DNA of 64,000 bases from Muribaculaceae bacterium. Its GTDB lineage: Bacteria; Bacteroidota; Bacteroidia; Bacteroidales; Muribaculaceae. The stretch spans positions 89,193 through 153,192 of the forward strand of contig JAFLTP010000001.1 of the NCBI GenBank assembly GCA_022510405.1. Reading direction: 5' to 3'. Position 1 is the first letter of the stretch. Every line of letters begins with the position of its first letter. Below are positions 26,151 through 35,119 of this stretch, piece after piece. The notes below the pieces were generated by a model. The model worked only from the letters and a program-made list of their open reading frames with translations. It had not been told where the DNA came from and made no database searches. The position numbers and the translations under genes are program-made.

Positions 26151-27215
26151 TTAATCTTCATCGTAAAATTCAAAATCAATATCTTCCTCATCTTCATTCT
26201 CGTCATAAATCTTCGTATTGTAATTTATATCATTTATGGGACTATTTTTGAGTAAACGACTAACAATGCTAGCTGTTTCTTCAGGATTAAAAGTTTTAAA
26301 TATCTTAATTAAATCTTTACGATCTAAATCTTTTAAAATAAAAACCATTTTCTGTGAATTCAATTTGAAAAATAGATTTTTCCAGCGATTATCATATCCA
26401 TATTTTATATCCATTATTAATTTTAATAATGTACTATCTTCTAATTTGAAATGCTTTCTTGCTTTTTTCTCCTTTTCATACTGTAATCTCAATTCTTGAT
26501 GACGTTTTTCCATTTCTTCTATAGTTTCACCGTCATATCTTAACTTGGGGAAGTGAGTATGTATACCAATGTTACAATGACCAACTGGTGCCATAGAACT
26601 GGTCCAATAACGGTTAAGTGGATTTTCTTTGTTTTTTGATATAATTATTTCTTTAAGATTTGTACATCCGTTAAACGCAATATCAAATTTTTCTAATGAA
26701 TCTGGAAATCTTATTGAAGTTAGATTTTCACATTGAAAAAAGGCATGCGTACGTATTTCTATGAGACCTTCAGGGAGATTGATTTCTCTTAGATTCTTAC
26801 AACGATAAAAAGATTCCGCGCCAATAATTTTCATTGATAAAGGTAAGTGTACTTTTTTTAACTTAAAACAATCGACACATATACCTTCTATCTCTTCAAT
26901 ACCTTCTGGAATATTAAGTTCTTCTAATAAAGAACCTTTAAAAGCTTCGAAACCAATCTTATCCATTACAGAAGGGAAATGTATCTTCTCGAGCGTGCTA
27001 AATTTAAATGCTAACCCTTGAACTTCTTTACAAGATTCCGGTAAACATACTTCTTTAATATTTTGATTTCCTCTAAAAGCATGTGAACCGATAATTTCAG
27101 TTCCATTATTTACTATATAAGAACTCACATTTTTAGGTCCTTTAATGAGTATTTTCCCATCTTCGCTATATAAAGCATCACCATCATCTTGCCTTACCTC
27201 AGTTGTATTTTGCAT
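26151..27215 (-). CDS. BspA-type leucine-rich repeat protein with C-terminal helical domain
   Basis: 354 aa from ATG 27215 (the longer frame begins at a TTG and is not convincing). N-terminus GKILIKGPKNVSSYIV, then about eight LRR_5 repeats (for example NIKEVCLPESC, LEELNIPEGIEEI, LREINLPEGLIEI), then a charged linker and a C-terminal region (LFFKLNSQKMVFILKDLDRK) with a very acidic end. It shares its N-terminal motif with the gene immediately upstream (27278-28390), so they are tandem paralogues. No signal peptide, so likely cytoplasmic, unlike surface BspA. Confidence 0.82.
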   Translation of the reverse strand: MQNTTEVRQDDGDALYSEDGKILIKGPKNVSSYIVNNGTEIIGSHAFRGNQNIKEVCLPESCKEVQGLAFKFSTLEKIHFPSVMDKIGFEAFKGSLLEELNIPEGIEEIEGICVDCFKLKKVHLPLSMKIIGAESFYRCKNLREINLPEGLIEIRTHAFFQCENLTSIRFPDSLEKFDIAFNGCTNLKEIIISKNKENPLNRYWTSSMAPVGHCNIGIHTHFPKLRYDGETIEEMEKRHQELRLQYEKEKKARKHFKLEDSTLLKLIMDIKYGYDNRWKNLFFKLNSQKMVFILKDLDRKDLIKIFKTFNPEETASIVSRLLKNSPINDINYNTKIYDENEDEEDIDFEFYDED

Positions 27216-27277
27216 CTTTGTATATCTTATAATTAAAAAAATTCGCTTGTAAATTATGATATAGAGTAACCTTATAT

Positions 27278-28390
27278 TCAATATTTAATAATCTCCATCT
27301 CACTACATCCTTTAAAGGCATCTTCTGCTATATCAGCATCCTTGGGTAGCATTACTTTCTTTAAATCCGTGCAATCCAAAAAGGCTTCTTTTTCAATCCT
27401 CTTTAATGTTTGTGGGAAATTAATTTCTTTCAATGGAGTCCAACTGAAAGCAAGTTCAGAAATCTCTTTAATTCCTGGGAAAGAAATTGTTTTAATACCG
27501 CTTGCGATAAATGCACCACTCCCAATTAATTCTACATTTGCCGGTAAATTAATTTTTTCTAATGAAGGAGTGTTTTCAAAAGCTGAGTTGCCTATTTTTG
27601 TAATATTACAAGGTAAAACAATATTGTCTAACTCTGTACAATGTATAAAGGCTTCGTCACCAATATATCCTTCTTTACTGTCTAATTGAAATTGTCCTTC
27701 GTCTTTAGCACCATAACATTCTACAGTTTTTAACTTAGTACATTGCCTGAATGCTGATTGTTTAATTTTTAAAGAAGTATTGGGCATCTGAACCTTAACT
27801 AAATCATTACATCCTTCAAAAGCCCTTTCTCCTATTGTTGATATATGTTTAGGTAGAATAATCTCTTTTAAAAACTTACAGGATGCGAAAGCTTCACACT
27901 CGATTGATAATAGACTTTCCGGAAAAGTAATTTTAAGTTCATGATAAGGGAGAGATTTAATATGTAGCAAACCACCACAAGCCCTAAAAATTCCTTTAGG
28001 CAATGTCTTAATTCCCTCAGAAATTTTTATTCTACCAAGACAGGAACATTCACTAAAGGCTTCTTCTCCTAAATTTTCTATAGATGAAGGCAGATAGATT
28101 TCTTTAATTTTATGACAACTATAAAAAGCTCTTTCACCAATTGTTTTAACATTTTCTGGTAAAATAATATCTATTAAATTGGAACATCCTTTGAAAGCAT
28201 TACCCCTAATTTCAATTAATGAAACTGGTAAAAATACAAATTTCAATTGTTGGTTATTTGCAAAAGCACCTTCTCCAATTACTTCGGTACCTTCTTTTAT
28301 TGTATAAGTAGAAATATTTTCAGGGCCCTTAATTAGTATCTTTCCGTCATCGCTGTATTTTGCCATAGTTAATGGAGATTTAATGTTCAT
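27278..28390 (-). CDS. BspA-type leucine-rich repeat protein
   Basis: 370 aa (an ATG at 28366 would give 362). N-terminus SDDGKILIKGPENISTYTI, followed by about 12-13 LRR_5 repeats covering the whole protein (FVFLPVSLIEIRGNAFKGC and similar). No signal peptide or anchor. It lies about 30 bases after the predicted end of a structured RNA on the same strand and before its paralogue (26151-27215). Together with the kinase C-terminus and 23136 it makes four LRR_5 modules in element 2. Likely a protein-interaction scaffold. Confidence 0.85.
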   Translation of the reverse strand: MNIKSPLTMAKYSDDGKILIKGPENISTYTIKEGTEVIGEGAFANNQQLKFVFLPVSLIEIRGNAFKGCSNLIDIILPENVKTIGERAFYSCHKIKEIYLPSSIENLGEEAFSECSCLGRIKISEGIKTLPKGIFRACGGLLHIKSLPYHELKITFPESLLSIECEAFASCKFLKEIILPKHISTIGERAFEGCNDLVKVQMPNTSLKIKQSAFRQCTKLKTVECYGAKDEGQFQLDSKEGYIGDEAFIHCTELDNIVLPCNITKIGNSAFENTPSLEKINLPANVELIGSGAFIASGIKTISFPGIKEISELAFSWTPLKEINFPQTLKRIEKEAFLDCTDLKKVMLPKDADIAEDAFKGCSEMEIIKY

Positions 28391-28419
28391 CCGACACCAG
28401 GAATGATGGTTAGTATTTA

Positions 28420-28670
28420 AAGAAAAAGCGCGGTGCCTAATTGGATTACTCCATTCTTACTTTTGAGGCCTTCGCATTGCCCTATCCCAAAGAATGAAGC
28501 AACACAGAAGCCAACCACGCTAAATGTATGAAATCATCCGGCAATACTTAATAATATAAACCGATGGATAACCTACATGCGGATGAACATCAATTGTTGC
28601 TCTATTCTGATGGGATAATGAAAGTTGCGAAGTTTCAAAAGATCAGAATAAGCGTACAATAAACGCTTTC
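28420..28670 (-). ncRNA. Structured RNA, copy 1 of a pair shared by elements 2 and 1
   Basis: Minus strand, core about 250 nt. Stems (plus coordinates): P1 28651-28667 (AGCGT/ACGCT); P2 28605-28611 with 28642-28648 (TTCTGAT/ATCAGAA) whose loop carries CTTCGCAA; P3 28427-28434 with 28514-28521 (AGCGTGGT/ACCGCGCT) followed by TTTTT; P4 28449-28458 with 28490-28499 (CTTCATTCTT/AAGAATGGAG) whose loop carries GCGAAGGCCTCAAA. The P2 and P4 loops are complementary (CTTCGCA/TGCGAAG). The copy at 45700 has the same loops but different, still-pairing stems. A TAGTTTTG box (28831-28838) and an operator (28873) lie upstream, so the transcript may start near 28824. Class unknown. Confidence 0.75.
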
Positions 28671-28872
28671 AAAATATGTCTTGATAGGACTGTTTACTGT
28701 CAAAAAACAAATTCCCATCTTGGCAAATTTAATGAAACTTTTCAATAAATCTTTTGAAAGGCATCAAAATATTGCTTCTGTGTTGCAAATCTAGTTAGAA
28801 TTCATTCTTAAGTAGATTATTGTGTTAGTGCAAAACTACTATATATTATGTAGCTAACCTAATTATGTCTAT

Positions 28873-28886
28873 TCCATTTAGTCCAT
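28873..28886 (-). promoter_or_regulatory. Element-2 operator copy 7
   Basis: TCCATTTAGTCCAT; toward the left it reads ATGGACTAAATGGA, upstream of the TAGTTTTG box that precedes structured RNA copy 1 and the LRR genes. Inverted pair with copy 8. Confidence 0.6.
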
Positions 28887-28902
28887 TTTATACATTTGCA
28901 AA

Positions 28903-28916
28903 GTGGACTAAATGGA
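28903..28916 (+). promoter_or_regulatory. Element-2 operator copy 8
   Basis: GTGGACTAAATGGA followed directly by ATTG, then 20 bases, then TAGCTTTG: operator abutting the -33 box of the 38-aa membrane protein gene. Confidence 0.7.
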
Positions 28917-28973
28917 ATTGCAAAGATGATAGGGACTACTTAGCTTTGCATAAACTTTAAAAAGCAAAGAATT

Positions 28974-29090
28974 ATGATTTGGTGGCTTATTGCAGCATTA
29001 GAAGTTATCGGTATTGTAGTTTTAATACTGATTGGAATTTTCGGAGCTCTATATTATCTAATAGATTTTATATGTGAAATGTTTAGTTAA
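28974..29090 (+). CDS. Small membrane protein (38 aa)
   Basis: Starts MIWWLIAALE, one hydrophobic helix with GIFGALYYL, ending FICEMFS. Same plan as the 45-aa protein at 24989 (M-x-WW start, LY-x(2,3) near the end of the helix, short acidic tail). Promoter TTG / 20 / TAGCTTTG with operator abutting, and a strong terminator downstream. Function unknown. Confidence 0.7.
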   Translation: MIWWLIAALEVIGIVVLILIGIFGALYYLIDFICEMFS

Positions 29091-29104
29091 ATCAAAGATT
29101 TATT

Positions 29105-29173
29105 AGGGGTTCATTGCATAAGGCTCTAGTGACGTTAGGTCTGCCGTACAGTTGTTGCAATGAACCTTTTTTT
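29105..29173 (+). terminator. Intrinsic terminator with long loop
   Basis: AGGGGTTCATTGCA / TGCAATGAACCT stem, 37-base loop, then seven T. Follows the 38-aa gene; the loop is long enough to hold its own small structure. Confidence 0.75.
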
Positions 29174-29220
29174 CATAATGATGTTCTGAAACATAGGCAG
29201 TGTACTTGAGATTGAACATC

Positions 29221-29248
29221 AAAAAGCGACTCTAAACAAGGGTCGCTT
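29221..29248 (-). terminator. Intrinsic terminator of the DUF2779 gene
   Basis: Minus strand AAGCGACCC / GAGTCGCTT stem, 7-base loop, followed by TTTTTG; about 70 bases past the stop at 29319. Confidence 0.7.
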
Positions 29249-29318
29249 AAATTATTTATCTAATGTCCTGCAAACGGAATATAATTCCTTATAATCAATA
29301 GTACTTCAAGGTTAATCT

Positions 29319-30851
29319 TCAGTTAGCTTCTGATAGTTCTATTAATTTTTGCCATACTTTAACCATAGCAAGAGTATCAAGATGGCAGTATTCCAATAAA
29401 GATTTTCTTGCCATTGCAGCCTCTATCTCATTCATGTTAGCTATCTCCGGATAGATGTTCATCGCTTCTCCACCATGATGGACAGAGCCGGTAAGGTTGG
29501 AATAATCCAATTCCGGGTCGTCAGGAAATAAAGCCGGTAGAACTTTCTTAATTGAGAAAGAGCCGTTCATCGCCGGATAATATACCATAGTTTTTCTGAA
29601 AGGCTCAATCAAATCAATTATATTATGGCTTATTGCAAGAAGATGATCTCTTAAATCGGGAAATATTTCTGCCATTTCCTCTAATCTGCTGCACTCAAAA
29701 GACTTGTTATAGGCAGTAACACATGCATCAAACGGAATCTCGTCACATAGTTGTTGTGCCAACTCTCTTCGTGGGTCATTAATGGAATCGCCCAAATATT
29801 CAGAATGTTTTAATTCTCCATCCAATTCTTCAATCCAATGTAGTGAGTATTGGAAGGGGAGTTGCTGATAGGGATGGGATTTATCAAAAGGTGGTATTGC
29901 CGGTTGGATGGTTTCAAAATCTAAAAAATACAATGGATAATGTAAGGTAGACAGGAAGTTCTTGATTTCTTCTTTATTAATATGTTTTCTGTTCTCTAAA
30001 TAACAATCAACCTGCAACATCTGAATTGGATTTAGTGCAAGGTCTTTACACTGTTCAAATGTAATTTTACCATTATGATAGTGTTCACATTTCTTACTAA
30101 ACCACATTCTATATAGGTCAAATACATTTGGCTTTGGTAAGTCTCCCTTGCAATATTCTATAAACCCACAGTTGTAAGGATCCTGACAATGTTGGCTTAT
30201 ATTTAATTCCGGCTCATCGCCTAAAATTATTTTGATAGCTCTATTTATATTGTTTGCAACAACCTTATACTCCAAGTCTACCAAATCCCGCACATCCTTA
30301 ATATGAAAAAGATTTTGAATATCTAATTCTCCTTCTCTTTCATAATTTGAGTCAAGTCGGACAAGATAAGTACCGGTTATATTAATTCCATAGTTTTCTA
30401 AAATCCATTTTTGATAAGCAATATCACGGGTGTACTTTCTTAATTCCTTTGGGGTATCTTCTTTTTCGGACCGGTATGAACTGCTCTTTACTTCATAAAT
30501 AGCCCATCCGGTCGGTGTTTTATGAAGAATATCGACAGCACAATAGTTCATACAACCTTGAGATACATAAGTAAAGGATGCTTCGCAAATATTTTGGGTG
30601 CCTTTCTCAATTTCTTGGAGCGTCTTTGAAACCATTGTGGGAATGTCTAATACCCCATCTTCTTTGTAGGTCGTTACATCTACATAAGGGCCGAATAACC
30701 CCATTGCCAAATTTCCAACTTTATTTCCTTCTTCAAACCGACCTTGTAAAGAATCATCAATTATTTCCAATTCCGGTTGATAGAGGTGTAACCACAGAGC
30801 CTTTGGGCATTGACAGAATTTTGTGTAACGAGATTTAGATAATCCTTTCAT
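29319..30851 (-). CDS. DUF2779 protein: PD-(D/E)XK nuclease plus DnaQ-like exonuclease
   Basis: 510 aa. The start LSKSRYTKFCQCPKALWL is the typical first helix and Cys of Cas4/AddB-like PD-(D/E)XK nucleases. A catalytic core follows with AVDIL (about 101-105) and IYEVKSS (about 116-122), and a late cysteine trio (C near 221, 227, 233) fits an iron-sulfur cluster. The second half (YFLDFETIQPAIPP, about 312-325; later YCHLDTLAMVKV near 490) matches a DEDD exonuclease fold. This architecture is DUF2779, found in many mobile islands. It likely degrades DNA. Separate unit from the operon upstream (66-base gap) and has its own terminator. Confidence 0.85.
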   Translation of the reverse strand: MKGLSKSRYTKFCQCPKALWLHLYQPELEIIDDSLQGRFEEGNKVGNLAMGLFGPYVDVTTYKEDGVLDIPTMVSKTLQEIEKGTQNICEASFTYVSQGCMNYCAVDILHKTPTGWAIYEVKSSSYRSEKEDTPKELRKYTRDIAYQKWILENYGINITGTYLVRLDSNYEREGELDIQNLFHIKDVRDLVDLEYKVVANNINRAIKIILGDEPELNISQHCQDPYNCGFIEYCKGDLPKPNVFDLYRMWFSKKCEHYHNGKITFEQCKDLALNPIQMLQVDCYLENRKHINKEEIKNFLSTLHYPLYFLDFETIQPAIPPFDKSHPYQQLPFQYSLHWIEELDGELKHSEYLGDSINDPRRELAQQLCDEIPFDACVTAYNKSFECSRLEEMAEIFPDLRDHLLAISHNIIDLIEPFRKTMVYYPAMNGSFSIKKVLPALFPDDPELDYSNLTGSVHHGGEAMNIYPEIANMNEIEAAMARKSLLEYCHLDTLAMVKVWQKLIELSEAN

Positions 30852-30916
30852 ATATATGGTTTTCTACGCTGTAAAGTTAATGTTAAACGAATTTAAAAAT
30901 ATAATTGTATCACCTT

Positions 30917-31522
30917 TTATTGGCATGAAAGATAATCATTAAGTTTAAATAACGTATACCATAATGTTGATTTTTCTTCTTCTATTAAGTCTTTTGTTTC
31001 TATTATTGGTATTATCAATTCCATCCGTTCATTACAATTTAACGATTTCATCGAATGAGAAAGAATGAAAGGCTCAATCATATCAAATTTTTTATCATCA
31101 GTATTTTCATCCTCCATTTCTAAAAATAGATTGAAGAGGTCAAACAATGATTTTTGCTTCTCTGACAAATCCGTTTTTATTGCAATTTGATTAATTATGT
31201 TTTGGTCGTCTAACCCCAATTTTCTTAGACCATTGATATTGTTAACAATATAATGATTAAACCTTTCTGGATAATCAGCCACGATCCAAGCCATTTCATA
31301 CCACGGCTCAGACCACCATGCCACTAACTCCATTCCCTCATTTTCATCAAATTCCACAATTTCAAGACCGGCTTCATCATGAAAGAAATTTTCTTTCCCT
31401 GGTTTTGTACTTTGAATATAAATAGGTTTATTATGAACCTTACCATCTTTATCTTTGGTTCCCCATTTACTGTCTGGACCTTGAAATAAGGAGTAGGGTG
31501 GATTATCTTTATATTGAAGCAT
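30917..31522 (-). CDS. Hypothetical protein
   Basis: 201 aa. The N-terminal 75 residues (DNPPYSLFQGPDSKWGTKDK ... AWWSEPWYEMAW) look like a small beta domain also hinted at in 22554-23132; the rest is helical and acidic. No enzyme motif. Its ATG overlaps the stop of 31522-31821 by one base, so it is in the same operon as the DprA-like gene. Confidence 0.65.
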   Translation of the reverse strand: MLQYKDNPPYSLFQGPDSKWGTKDKDGKVHNKPIYIQSTKPGKENFFHDEAGLEIVEFDENEGMELVAWWSEPWYEMAWIVADYPERFNHYIVNNINGLRKLGLDDQNIINQIAIKTDLSEKQKSLFDLFNLFLEMEDENTDDKKFDMIEPFILSHSMKSLNCNERMELIIPIIETKDLIEEEKSTLWYTLFKLNDYLSCQ

Positions 31523-31821
31523 TACATTAATTTATTTGACAACAATTTCACTAAATTTTGTGGTTTTAAGTCATTGAAAGTTTCGTCTAATTTTTCAAAA
31601 TATCCCTTTTCATCTATTTCTCTCAGGATATTTCTAATGAACCTTATATCTTTAGAATTATAAAGTGAAATGAATCCTTTCATTTCCCATTGCAGAATTC
31701 CAATGGCAAATTTTGAGAGACGGGATTTTAATTCAGGAAATAATTCTATATATTCCGGCATTCGATCCTGAAACTCAAATTCCTTAAACCACCATGTTAT
31801 TTCCCTTTCATACCTCTCCAT
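31522..31821 (-). CDS. Small hypothetical protein
   Basis: 99 aa, helical, starts MERYEREITWWFKEFEFQDR. No family recognised. It is 2 bases after the DprA-like gene and overlaps the next gene by one base, so it is tightly cotranscribed. Confidence 0.65.
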   Translation of the reverse strand: MERYEREITWWFKEFEFQDRMPEYIELFPELKSRLSKFAIGILQWEMKGFISLYNSKDIRFIRNILREIDEKGYFEKLDETFNDLKPQNLVKLLSNKLM

Positions 31822-31823
31822 TT

Positions 31824-32627
31824 CTATAAAGGTTGAGCAAGGTTATTATCAATTAATTCAAAATTACCGGCGTTTGCTTCATTTCGTTTTGAGAATTTGA
31901 CAGCAAAACTTTTCTTTTGATATTGTCTTGCGAATCTCATTGTATGCAGAGAGCCACTTTGAGCCGGACATTGAGCCAAAATCACTGCATCCGATAAAGC
32001 AGCTTGTAAACGATTTCGTGCAACCAGTGTTGTAGGATTGGCTTTCGTTCTAATGAGTTGCTCAGATAGTATCAAGCCTCCGGCTTCCAATATTCTTTTC
32101 TGCAAGTCTGTATTCTCTTTGGGATGGATTATGTCCAAACCACTTCCTACAATGGCCATTGTTTCACCTCCAACAGCCAGACAGCCTTCATGACCGGCTT
32201 TGTCACAACCTAAAGCCAACCCACTTACAATCACATTACCATCTCCTGCATATTTTTTCCCTAATTTGTAAGCCATATCTAATCCTTGTTTATCTGCTGC
32301 TCTTGCTCCGATAATGGCTACTGCTTTATTTCTTTTCAGTACGTCTACGTTACCCAGGATATGAATCAAGACAGGCGCTTCATTCCCAATTTCTTTAAAT
32401 TTTTCAGGATAATCCTCATCTTGAATGGATATAGTTTTTATACCCAGAGCTTCTTGTTTATCCAATATAAAATTTGCCCTGTCGATTAATCTGTCAAATT
32501 CATCAGGTTCTTCCTCATAAAGCCTGTCAAAAGTTTCCAAATCAGTTTTGGCAATTTGAGTAGGTGTCATACCTCTCCATTTCAAAACCAGTATCTCATC
32601 TAAATTAAGTTTTTCTTTACTTTTCAT
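31824..32627 (-). CDS. DprA/Smf-like DNA-binding Rossmann protein
   Basis: 267 aa. An N-terminal helical region precedes the DprA core: VAIIGARAADKQGLD (about 107), VSGLALGCDKAGHEG (about 139), AIVGSGLD (about 162), LILSEQ (about 188), ARNRLQAALSDAVILAQC (about 205) and SGSLHTMRFA. The C-terminal winged helix of competence DprA is missing. DprA binds single-stranded DNA and loads RecA in transformation; DprA-like proteins also occur as sensors or accessory factors in conflict systems. Here it is in an operon of unknown genes in a mobile island, so a defence role is more likely than competence. Six bases separate it from the upstream gene. Confidence 0.88.
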   Translation of the reverse strand: MKSKEKLNLDEILVLKWRGMTPTQIAKTDLETFDRLYEEEPDEFDRLIDRANFILDKQEALGIKTISIQDEDYPEKFKEIGNEAPVLIHILGNVDVLKRNKAVAIIGARAADKQGLDMAYKLGKKYAGDGNVIVSGLALGCDKAGHEGCLAVGGETMAIVGSGLDIIHPKENTDLQKRILEAGGLILSEQLIRTKANPTTLVARNRLQAALSDAVILAQCPAQSGSLHTMRFARQYQKKSFAVKFSKRNEANAGNFELIDNNLAQPL

Positions 32628-32633
32628 TTCAAT

Positions 32634-33299
32634 TCAGTCAAAGTCACAATATCTCCTGTAATCTTCCCTCCGACAATATTCTATAAATATATTGTATATC
32701 TCTTCTTCCAATTTATTTATATCTTCCCAAACTGCTTCAAAGATTTCTCGTGAATTAAATTCTCCCTTATCATTAATGTATAGATGGGTTTCTGAAAATA
32801 AATTACGTCTTTTAAGAGTCTTATCAGAATGAGAATACATTATCCTTGCTGCAATTACAGGCTCATTCTCCTTTCCATCATCAGATGTAAATGAAAATAT
32901 TCGCTTAACAATCCAATATCCATTATCCGAATCGATGTTTTTACCATTGACGGATATTAAAATTTCGTTATTAAAACCTATGTCCACCCATTCATTTAGT
33001 TTTTCTGATAACCATTTACCACCTCGTTCCTTATTTCCATGAACAAAACATGTTTCTTCCTTGAAGTCTCTAATTGCACACTTAACTTCATCATCGTTTT
33101 TAAGGAAATTATCTACTCTTTCTATCCATTCTATTTCTTCTGTCAAGGGATCAATTGTAAATATTTCCTTTTTACCATCTTCACCACCGAAGTCATAGTA
33201 GAATACATGTTTTTTCCTTTCACTATTGTATTTTTCAGATAATCTGGAAAAATAAACATCCCGACTTCCTCCTGTCTTCACTTCATACCAAAAATTCAT
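32634..33299 (-). CDS. Hypothetical protein, first gene of DprA-like operon
   Basis: 221 aa, starts MNFWYEVKTGGSRDVYFSRL. Beta-rich, charged, no recognised family. It begins the leftward operon 33299-30917. An operator copy (33359) lies 60 bases upstream, followed by a TAGTTTTG box near 33315. Confidence 0.65.
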   Translation of the reverse strand: MNFWYEVKTGGSRDVYFSRLSEKYNSERKKHVFYYDFGGEDGKKEIFTIDPLTEEIEWIERVDNFLKNDDEVKCAIRDFKEETCFVHGNKERGGKWLSEKLNEWVDIGFNNEILISVNGKNIDSDNGYWIVKRIFSFTSDDGKENEPVIAARIMYSHSDKTLKRRNLFSETHLYINDKGEFNSREIFEAVWEDINKLEEEIYNIFIEYCRREDYRRYCDFD

Positions 33300-33358
33300 A
33301 GCCTTTAATTTTTTGCAAAACTAAAGGCTATCAATCAAACAGAAAGAATAATTCTTAA

Positions 33359-33372
33359 TCCATTTAGTCCAT
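33359..33372 (-). promoter_or_regulatory. Element-2 operator copy 9
   Basis: ATGGACTAAATGGA toward the DprA-like operon, about 60 bases from the start codon at 33299. Confidence 0.62.
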
Positions 33373-33395
33373 ACCTTTTTCTTTATAGTGATGCG

Positions 33396-33599
33396 TTAAT
33401 TATCCACTTCAATCATCTTGAAAAGAGGGTCGAAGACTTCCTCTTCAGTCACAGTGTTTCTCATTCGGAATTTGATCCAGAGTTCTCTATTACAAGATTT
33501 CATAACTTCAATTCTTTCCGGTTCGGTCAATGAATCAAAAGTTGCAAAATCTTCTTTCAGGATTTCTTGATTAATTTGCTTTATTTTTTCTATCTCCAT
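33396..33599 (-). CDS. Small hypothetical protein
   Basis: 67 aa, helical and acidic, starts MEIEKIKQINQEILKED. Overlaps the end of the ADP-ribosylglycohydrolase gene by one base and is last in the leftward operon 35783-33396. No family recognised. Confidence 0.6.
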   Translation of the reverse strand: MEIEKIKQINQEILKEDFATFDSLTEPERIEVMKSCNRELWIKFRMRNTVTEEEVFDPLFKMIEVDN

Positions 33600-34396
33600 T
33601 ATTCTTTCACATAATCTTGGAACTTCTCTACAATACCATAGATGTCATCCGGAAGTATGTCAAGACAAGGACCTGCTATTTTATCCGGAATTTCTTTATA
33701 GAAAGCAGCTGCAATCCCACCGGTTATGGCACCCATGGTATCAGCGTCACCACCCATCGAAACAGCTAATCTAATTGCAGATTCATAATCTCTACTTTCA
33801 AGGAAACAGATTATACTCTCAGGAACACTACCCTGACAGGTTACATCAAAACTATAATCCGGCTTTATATCGGCATATTTTCTATTTAAGTCATAACCAA
33901 ATGTTTCTGTGATAAATTTCTTGATTTCATCTTTTGTGGAGCAGGTTCTCGCAAGAAATATTGCACTTACTGTTGCTTGAGCACCCTTTATGCCCTCCGG
34001 ATGATTATGAGTAACTTCTGCACTCTCTTTTGCTAACCTTAAACATTCTTCTAATGATTCTGCAAACCATCCCACCGGACTTACCCTCATTGCGGAACCA
34101 TTACCGAAACTGTTATATGGCTTTGGGAAATCCGAACTAATCCATTTATAGAACATAGGGCCATAGCCGGCATCAAGATGTTCACGCCCCCAATCTTGCA
34201 TCTTTTCTTCCGGTGCTATGTCAGTCATAAGCCAGTCAGCGATAGCACATGTCATCACTGTATCATCAGTATATGTGGATTTTCGGGTGAACAACTGAAA
34301 ATCATATCTCTTATTAGGTCTAAATTCGTAAGAAGAGCCTATAATATCTCCACAAATGGCTCCCATCATGGCAATTCTCTTATCTTTCATATTCAT
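33599..34396 (-). CDS. ADP-ribosylglycohydrolase family protein (DraG-like)
   Basis: 265 aa. Family signatures: GAICGDIIGSSYE (about 12-24), YTDDTVM (about 40-46), the GNGSAMRVSP motif (about 98-107), and GGDADTMGAITGG near residue 218. These supply the Asp/Thr ligands for two magnesium ions. The family removes ADP-ribose from proteins, nucleic acids or small molecules. In an island it could counter ADP-ribosylating toxins or act in a defence or regulatory switch. Embedded in an operon of unknown small genes under an element-2 operator. Confidence 0.92.
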   Translation of the reverse strand: MNMKDKRIAMMGAICGDIIGSSYEFRPNKRYDFQLFTRKSTYTDDTVMTCAIADWLMTDIAPEEKMQDWGREHLDAGYGPMFYKWISSDFPKPYNSFGNGSAMRVSPVGWFAESLEECLRLAKESAEVTHNHPEGIKGAQATVSAIFLARTCSTKDEIKKFITETFGYDLNRKYADIKPDYSFDVTCQGSVPESIICFLESRDYESAIRLAVSMGGDADTMGAITGGIAAAFYKEIPDKIAGPCLDILPDDIYGIVEKFQDYVKE

Positions 34397-34402
34397 ATCA
34401 TT

Positions 34403-35113
34403 TTAATCTTTTTCTTTGAATCGGTTCCCTTCTGCATCAGTGATTGATTGCTCGACGAATTTTATTTCTGTCCAGAAATCATTCAACCTCAGCAGGTCTG
34501 GAATAGAGTAAAGTTGGTGACAACAAATACAATGGGTAGCATAGCAGATTTTAAGTCCAGCACTTCTAATAGCCCCCTCGCTCCAATCATCCAATTCATC
34601 ATCCATATTGTCTGAATTGGGTGTAATTTCAAGAATATATGTATAGTATTTCCCCTTTTCATAATAAAAATCATGGATAGCATTAATCATCAGATTGAAA
34701 TCCGAGCAGTAATATTCATCGTCTTCTAGTTTTAATACTGACTCCTCATCATTCCAACAAAAAGCGATTGAGCCTTCAATTACGTAATCATCATCAAAAT
34801 CCGGGTCATCCATAATCAAAGTTGCTTTCTTTTCCAAGTCCTTCACTCTTTCATGGAGTTTTAGAGTCATGGAACGTAGTCTATCATCAATTTTTTTTAT
34901 TTTTTGAATATTCTCAGGCTTGAAATCAAACAGTTGGTTCAAGATCCAACATCTTTTTCCAAATAGGTCCTCCAATCTTTCCCTTTTCTCAGGAGTCATT
35001 TCTTTATAATGAATGAATCCTAATCTTTCGCCGGTATATATTTTGATTTCGGCTTCTATCTCCTTCAATTTCTCTTGAGAGATATTCTCTTCACAATAGA
35101 ACCTCAAATCCAT
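34403..35113 (-). CDS. Hypothetical protein with coiled-coil segment
   Basis: 236 aa. Begins MDLRFYCEENISQEKLKE. A helical middle (about 75-105: IDDRLRSMTLKLHERVKDLE) looks like a coiled coil, followed by a very acidic stretch and two CxxC-like cysteines near the end (THCICCHQL). No recognised family. Spaced 6 bases from the glycohydrolase gene and 6 from the exported protein gene. Confidence 0.65.
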   Translation of the reverse strand: MDLRFYCEENISQEKLKEIEAEIKIYTGERLGFIHYKEMTPEKRERLEDLFGKRCWILNQLFDFKPENIQKIKKIDDRLRSMTLKLHERVKDLEKKATLIMDDPDFDDDYVIEGSIAFCWNDEESVLKLEDDEYYCSDFNLMINAIHDFYYEKGKYYTYILEITPNSDNMDDELDDWSEGAIRSAGLKICYATHCICCHQLYSIPDLLRLNDFWTEIKFVEQSITDAEGNRFKEKD

Positions 35114-35119
35114 GATTCA

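Noticed and set aside
28873..28916. Inverted operator pair as an invertible promoter switch
   Set aside because: The repeats are only 14 bp and correspond exactly to two operators for divergent genes; no longer inverted repeat flanks a promoter.
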